From Geodermatophilus tzadiensis (GTDB lineage: Bacteria > Actinomycetota > Actinomycetes > Mycobacteriales > Geodermatophilaceae), in the NCBI RefSeq assembly GCF_003002915.1, contig NZ_PVTG01000025.1, forward strand, positions 1 through 55,897: 55,897 nucleotides of DNA, in the 5' to 3' direction. The stretch's first letter is position 1. Each line of letters begins with the position of its first letter. Position numbers and translations under genes: made by a program. Shown piece by piece: positions 52,404 to 55,897 of the stretch. The notes below the pieces were generated by a model. It had not been told where the DNA came from. It ran no database searches and worked only from the letters and a program-made list of their open reading frames with translations.

Positions 52404-52763
52404 ATGGCTCTGGATGTGCTGGCGGTCGACGAGGCCGCTATCGGCGGCCTCTACTCCCAACTCACGGGCGTTCTCGCGGGCTTTGCGTTCGCTGGATTAG
52501 CCCTTGTGATTACCCAGCGCCTTACGTCGGACCCCGACGAACACCAGGACGAGGTTGAAGAGACGGACAACTCAGCCCTGCTGCTGTTCGCAGCGTTCCT
52601 TGGGCTGGCGTTGTGCTCGCTCGGGTATGCAGTCCTGGGGGGAGAGGAGAACCGCAATCTCGCCACTGTCGAGCACGTAGTGATGGGTGTGGGCTTCACG
52701 TCAGCGGGACTCCTCATGCTGCTCGCCCTGAGGGAAGTCGTCTCCGTAGCCCCACGCACCTAG
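52404..52763 (+). CDS. Membrane protein, first part, ending at an in-frame TAG
   Basis: 119 residues with three hydrophobic helices (LYSQLTGVLAGFAFAGLALVI, LLLFAAFLGLALCSLGYAVLG, VVMGVGFTSAGLLMLLAL). The reading frame is ended by TAG at 52761-52763 and resumes in the same frame 3 nt later with ATG 52767 and two further helices. It may therefore be the N-terminal part of one longer membrane protein. It could also be a complete small protein. No family recognised. It lies in the accessory part of the window, with lower GC at third positions. Confidence 0.55.
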   Translation: MALDVLAVDEAAIGGLYSQLTGVLAGFAFAGLALVITQRLTSDPDEHQDEVEETDNSALLLFAAFLGLALCSLGYAVLGGEENRNLATVEHVVMGVGFTSAGLLMLLALREVVSVAPRT

Positions 52764-52766
52764 GCC

Positions 52767-53266
52767 ATGGCAGATCGTGCGGTAGGCAGCGTTGGGCCGA
52801 TTGTCGCCGCCGCCTACGTCGTTGGTGGGGCTGTAGACGCAACCACCCGCCAGGCCAGGCACCCCGGACTCTGGCACTGGCTTCTGATACCAGGGTCGCT
52901 GCTGCTGGGAGTCGGGGTCATCGTCGCGCTCTGCCGCTACCACCACGCAGCATTAGAAAGGATGCGCTCTGCGAGCGACGGCCGGACTAAGATCTTTCCC
53001 TTCTCGGCGGCGGGACCGCAACAGTCTCGCTCGTTGCCTCCCTGATGGTCCCCGTCATGGGAGCCGCGCTGGTCAACGACCCGAACACGCCGCTGCTGCC
53101 GGTCTGGATTGCCCTCGTCGTATCGGGGGCGGTGGGCGCCGCCTTCTGGTACGTCTGTCGGCTGACCGGTCCCCGCCCGGGGACTAGCCGCCTCGTCTCC
53201 ATTGGCCCAGAGGCGGTGGAGCAAGACGCTGCCCCGCCCACCCCCGTCGCTCCGACGGAGACCTAA
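52767..53266 (+). pseudogene. Membrane protein, continuation with an internal frameshift
   Basis: The frame of 52404 continues from ATG 52767 (IVAAAYVVGGAVD; GLWHWLLIPGSLLLGVGVIVALC) until TGA at 53043-53045. From about 52991 another frame is open and continues the hydrophobic pattern (GTATVSLVASLMVPVMGAALV; LLPVWIALVVSGAVGAAFWYVCRL) to TAA at 53264-53266. The change lies between about 52991 and 53020, consistent with a one-base indel. Alternatively two ORFs overlap at TGATG 53043-53047. With the upstream TAG this looks like one decayed seven-helix gene. Confidence 0.5.
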
Positions 53267-53318
53267 ACCGAGCCTCTATGTTCCTGCGCGGGTGCACAGA
53301 CCCGCTGGAACCCGCCGC

Positions 53319-54068
53319 TCAGAGCCACTTCTTCGCCATCTTGACGGCGTCTCTCGCTGCCTTCATGAAGTCTTCGCGGCGGCGATCGTGTGGCGGGAGG
53401 AACTCCATGCTGTCCAGGCTGCGCGTAGCAATCAGCAGCGCCTGAGCGGCCTGTCCGGCAGCGTTGCGTTTGGCTGCCGAGCGGGACTGCGTCCTCTTGT
53501 GCATCAGAGCAGTCAGCGAGGCCACCGTTGATCGGATGCGCTCGGCCTCCTGTCGGTAGCGATCAGCGCGGGCTCGTTGGAAAAAGCCAGCCCGGGACGT
53601 TGCCGACGGGGAGCGACGCGCAAGGTCGTGAGCGCTTCTGGATACCGCGGTGATGTGACCGGCTGGGGTGTAAGTGAACAGCGCGATGTCCGTGGCGTTG
53701 GCGTAGTTGATGGCTTGCAGCGTGTACCCGGTCGCGTAGAAGAGCGGTGTTGCCCGCTCGGCAGTCGCTGCTCCGTAGAGCGCTTGCACGTCGGGGCGGC
53801 CGGTCTTCGTTCCGTGGAACTTGACCTGGGCTACCGCACCGGCGGCGTGAACGTCGACTCCCATGTCAGCACCACGCGAGGTGAGGCTCGCGTCATGGAA
53901 ACCGAGTTGTCGCATGTGTGCTGCCGCAAGACGTTCGGCGTCTTCCCACGAATGGACGGACGTTGATGCAGCACGGGCGGTGCCCGGACTCGGTGAAGAC
54001 GGGACGCGATTGCTCGCGGCAGATTCCTTCGCGCGCTGCCAGGCGTCGGCCCATGGCGAAGTGCTCAA
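53319..54068 (-). CDS. Restriction-endonuclease-fold protein (Mrr-like, PD-(D/E)xK)
   Basis: 249 residues. The N-terminal 100 hold a PD-(D/E)xK core: WEDAERLAAAHMRQLGF, then GADMGVDVHAAGAVAQVKFHGTKTGRPDVQALYGAA, with D72 and the Q81-V-K83 motif typical of Mrr_cat/restriction_endonuclease_like nucleases. The C-terminal half is helical and basic (RRSPSATSRAGFFQRARADRYRQEAERIR). Probably defends against foreign or modified DNA. It stands 147 bp from a second Mrr-like gene on the same strand. GC is lower than in core genes, in keeping with transfer. Confidence 0.75.
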   Translation of the reverse strand: MSTSPWADAWQRAKESAASNRVPSSPSPGTARAASTSVHSWEDAERLAAAHMRQLGFHDASLTSRGADMGVDVHAAGAVAQVKFHGTKTGRPDVQALYGAATAERATPLFYATGYTLQAINYANATDIALFTYTPAGHITAVSRSAHDLARRSPSATSRAGFFQRARADRYRQEAERIRSTVASLTALMHKRTQSRSAAKRNAAGQAAQALLIATRSLDSMEFLPPHDRRREDFMKAARDAVKMAKKWL

Positions 54069-54215
54069 TCCGGGTCCCGACTGTCCGCAAGAGCCCTTGC
54101 TCGTGTCTCCTGGGTCATTGGCGCCTGCACTCCCGAGACGACTCGTAACGGCTTGGTCACTCTAGGGCACGAGTGGATCACGGCGAGGTCGTGTCGGCGC
54201 CGGACTACGGGCCCC

Positions 54216-55157
54216 TCAGTCCTCGAAGAACTCTTCCTCGATCTGCTTAAGGTCGAACGTCTCCCGGACTGACACGCCAACGTTGTACCGCACCATCAGT
54301 CGGGCCAGTTCTATGCCGTCCAGAAGAACCAGGCGCATAGCGACACCCTCCGCGAACTGGCGCGCTCCCGCGCTGAACCGGCCCGTCGTCACGAAGACAC
54401 CGCGACTCGTTTGAGCGCCCTGGAGCGCCCCAACGAAGGCTTGCAGTTCCGGACGCTGCACGGTGGCCAACTTGTCGTAGCGCTTCGCCTGCACGCCTAC
54501 GAGGTCAAGGCCCAGTGCGTCTTGGCGTACGAGACCGTCCAGTCCAGCGTCACCGCTCTTCCCGGTGTGCTCAAGGAGGGACTCGCGGCCTCCATAGCCC
54601 ATGGCCCTGAGGAGTCGCAGGGCGAGTCGCTCCAGGAAGGCCGGTGGCTGCTGGAGCACCCGGTCGAGCAACTCGGACGCCAGGGCATCGTCTGCCTGCT
54701 GAACAAGGCTTCCGATCGCCTCGCTGGGAGACACTTCGTCGGCGACGGCAGCGACGGCGCCCCCTGCCTCCGTCTTCGGTAGCGACCTGGGGGTCCGGAA
54801 CTCCCGGTACTCAGCGAAGCCCGACAGGACGCTCATGTCCACACGGTCGAGGTGCTTAAGCAGCACCTCACGTCCGGGTTCCGTGAGCCTGTACTGGGCG
54901 CGTGCAGGTCGGGAAACCAGTCCGGCCTTCGCCATGTGCGTGAGAGCCCACGCGATCCTGTTGGAGTAGGTCGTCTGCTTACCGCTTGGAAGAAGTTCTT
55001 CCTGGTCCTCGGCGGAGACACCCAACGTCCCGGCTACCGCATCCCGGATCTGTTGCAAGGTATGTGCTTGCCCGTCTTCTAGTGCGACGAGGGAAGGGCG
55101 CATCACCGTCTGAAAGTCCGGAACCGGCACGCTCGGCACATTACGGGGCTGCGGCAC
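54216..55157 (-). CDS. mrr: Mrr-type (type IV) restriction endonuclease
   Basis: 313 residues in Mrr layout. An N-terminal winged helix (Mrr_N; MRPSLVALEDGQAHTLQQIRDAVA, then YSNRIAWALTHMAKAGLVSRPARAQYRLTEPG, about 20-95) is joined by a linker to the Mrr catalytic domain. There ERLALRLLRAMGYGG, GDAGLDGLVRQD (D207) and VGVQAKRY (Q223-A-K225) form the PD-(D/E)xK site. Such enzymes cut methylated or otherwise foreign DNA without a partner methylase, and none is visible here. Confidence 0.88.
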   Translation of the reverse strand: MPQPRNVPSVPVPDFQTVMRPSLVALEDGQAHTLQQIRDAVAGTLGVSAEDQEELLPSGKQTTYSNRIAWALTHMAKAGLVSRPARAQYRLTEPGREVLLKHLDRVDMSVLSGFAEYREFRTPRSLPKTEAGGAVAAVADEVSPSEAIGSLVQQADDALASELLDRVLQQPPAFLERLALRLLRAMGYGGRESLLEHTGKSGDAGLDGLVRQDALGLDLVGVQAKRYDKLATVQRPELQAFVGALQGAQTSRGVFVTTGRFSAGARQFAEGVAMRLVLLDGIELARLMVRYNVGVSVRETFDLKQIEEEFFED

Positions 55158-55574
55158 GGTGCCTTGAGCGGACAGGCTGCTCGGCTCAAGAGGCAGACCT
55201 TTGAGGCTGTTCGATGACTCGCCGGTTGAGACGACTCCTCCACGGCGACCCGGGCGGCGGCCCCGCTCCGGCCCCCGGCCATCGAGGCCGGGCGGGGTGC
55301 CCCAGTTGGCTTTCGCCGCGGACTCGAACAGCCTCCCTGGACCGCCCGCTACTGCGGTTCAGAGAGCCCCAAGCCCAGCCGCTCCCGCCGACCTGAGACT
55401 TCTGGACGGTAAACCCGGCGTCCGACGAATGGATCGAGAGCGTGCGGTCCCCTATCGCTGACACCTAGGGCCTGTCCCGCGGATCTTGTACGCCGTCACC
55501 CGCGTCCCTGAAGGCCGCTTCAGGGACGGCCTGATCCACCGTTGACGCGCTGACACACCCGCCCCGGGCGTGAC
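55158..55574. other. Mostly noncoding segment beside the truncated ORF
   Basis: 417 bp. A plus-strand frame 55201-55461 (TTG start; opening RLFDDSPVETTPP) is open and P/R-rich; I would not call it a gene. At 55503-55528 an 11-bp perfect inverted repeat CGTCCCTGAAG/CTTCAGGGACG with a 4-nt loop is a good terminator candidate. Confidence 0.4.
55503..55528. terminator. Strong hairpin upstream of the truncated ORF end
   Basis: An 11-bp perfect stem with a GCCG loop, located 47 bp beyond the stop of the minus-strand ORF fragment at 55575; it fits a terminator for that ORF. Confidence 0.5.
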
Positions 55575-55811
55575 CTACTTCCGCATGAAGCGTTCGCCCG
55601 GGGTCCAGACGCCTGGAAGCCGTTTGAACAGCCTGATCGGGCGGACGAGGTACTCAACCTTCGGCCGATGGGTGATGGAGTCTTCGAACTCCCGGAAGTC
55701 CAGGATTCGCCAGCGAGCATTAGGGGTCCGCACCATGTCGCCGACCCGGCGACCGAAGGCATGGTCGCGCAGGTGGCCGCCTGGCCGGAGGAGTTGGCCG
55801 ACTGAAGTGAC
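55575..55811 (-). pseudogene. C-terminal fragment of an unidentified protein next to the IS3-like end
   Basis: A minus-strand frame ending at TAG 55575-55577 encodes a convincing protein tail: SVGQLLRPGGHLRDHAFGRR, then MVRTPNARWRILDFREFEDSI and KVEYLVRPIRLFKRLPGVWTPGERFMRK. LLRPGGHL resembles the post-core segment of class I methyltransferases, but this is weak. No proper start is visible before the transposase stop 5 bp away, so the gene was probably truncated by the insertion element. A short product from ATG 55734 cannot be excluded. Confidence 0.5.
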
Positions 55812-55816
55812 CCCCG

Positions 55817-55897
55817 TCAGGCGGACACCTCGTTCTGTGTCAGGTGCATGTTCTCGTAGTCGGCGGGGCTGAGGTTGCCGAGCCGGGAATGCCGGCG
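55817..55897 (-). mobile_element. IS3-family-like transposase, C-terminal end (partial)
   Basis: The last 26 codons before TGA at 55817-55819 read RRHSRLGNLSPADYENMHLTQNEVSA. RRHS-LG-LSPxxYE is the standard end of the DDE (OrfB) transposase of IS3-family elements. The rest lies beyond the window. It abuts the truncated ORF above, marking an insertion breakpoint. Confidence 0.8.

Noticed and set aside
55201..55461. 86-residue plus-strand ORF with a TTG start
   Set aside because: Proline/arginine-rich, no recognisable domain and weak start; I could not support it as a gene.

Overview
The window is very GC-rich actinobacterial DNA with coding genes of extreme third-position GC, many GTG starts, GTGA stop/start overlaps, and at least ten genes whose start codon sits 6-8 nt after a TANNNT-like -10 box (leaderless transcription). 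Gene content and, above all, a formate dehydrogenase whose selenocysteine position is an in-frame UAG point to the Geodermatophilaceae (Blastococcus / Geodermatophilus / Modestobacter group), where UAG-decoding tRNA-Sec has been reported. Both window edges fall in transposase 3' ends (an IS110-like tail at 1-108, an IS3-like tail at 55817-55897).

Region 1 (0.16-16.3 kb) is a Wzx/Wzy-type exopolysaccharide locus: a kinase-like (APH-fold) protein, Wzx flippase, BY-kinase/chain-length regulator, a Tat-exported beta-helix protein, Wzy polymerase, a WecG/TagA/CpsF transferase, three single-domain glycosyltransferases and a GT4-GT2 fusion. It is loosely packed, with several 350-510 bp gaps without genes. 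No initiating phosphoglycosyl transferase is present. An SDR gene follows.

Region 2 (18-25 kb): a single-pass membrane protein, a TVP38/TMEM64 protein, a GH3-like lipoprotein, a cellulose-synthase-like GT2 with a C-terminal PilZ domain translationally coupled to a GH26-like lipoprotein, then a degenerate GGDEF protein. This looks like a c-di-GMP-controlled surface-glycan module; a complete PAS-PAS-GGDEF-EAL protein lies at 46-48.6 kb.

Region 3 (25.5-31 kb): fdhA(Sec)-fdhB-nrfD, a molybdenum/tungsten formate dehydrogenase operon with GTGA overlaps. fdhA residue 187 is UAG, followed by a hairpin placed like a bacterial SECIS, with apical loop GGUCU. nrfD in the same operon uses UAG as a normal stop.

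Region 4 (31-48.6 kb) is core-like: MmcQ/YjbR protein, MBL-fold hydrolase, DedA-like protein, holin-domain/phosphodiesterase fusion, two GpgS paralogues plus a GT4, Gfo/Idh/MocA oxidoreductase, two TetR regulators, menB, an EEP-family protein, a NUDIX hydrolase, a LOG-family protein and a geranylgeranyl-reductase-like flavoprotein. Three hairpins sharing one arm sequence lie between genes here.

Region 5 (48.7-55.9 kb) begins at a 3' half of tRNA-Ser(CGA) broken in the anticodon loop, the usual scar of integration into a tRNA gene. Beyond it come an iron-box-controlled efeO-efeB pair, decayed ORFs, a broken membrane-protein gene, two Mrr-like restriction endonucleases, a truncated ORF and the IS3 tail. 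I read this as the start of an accessory island that extends out of the window.
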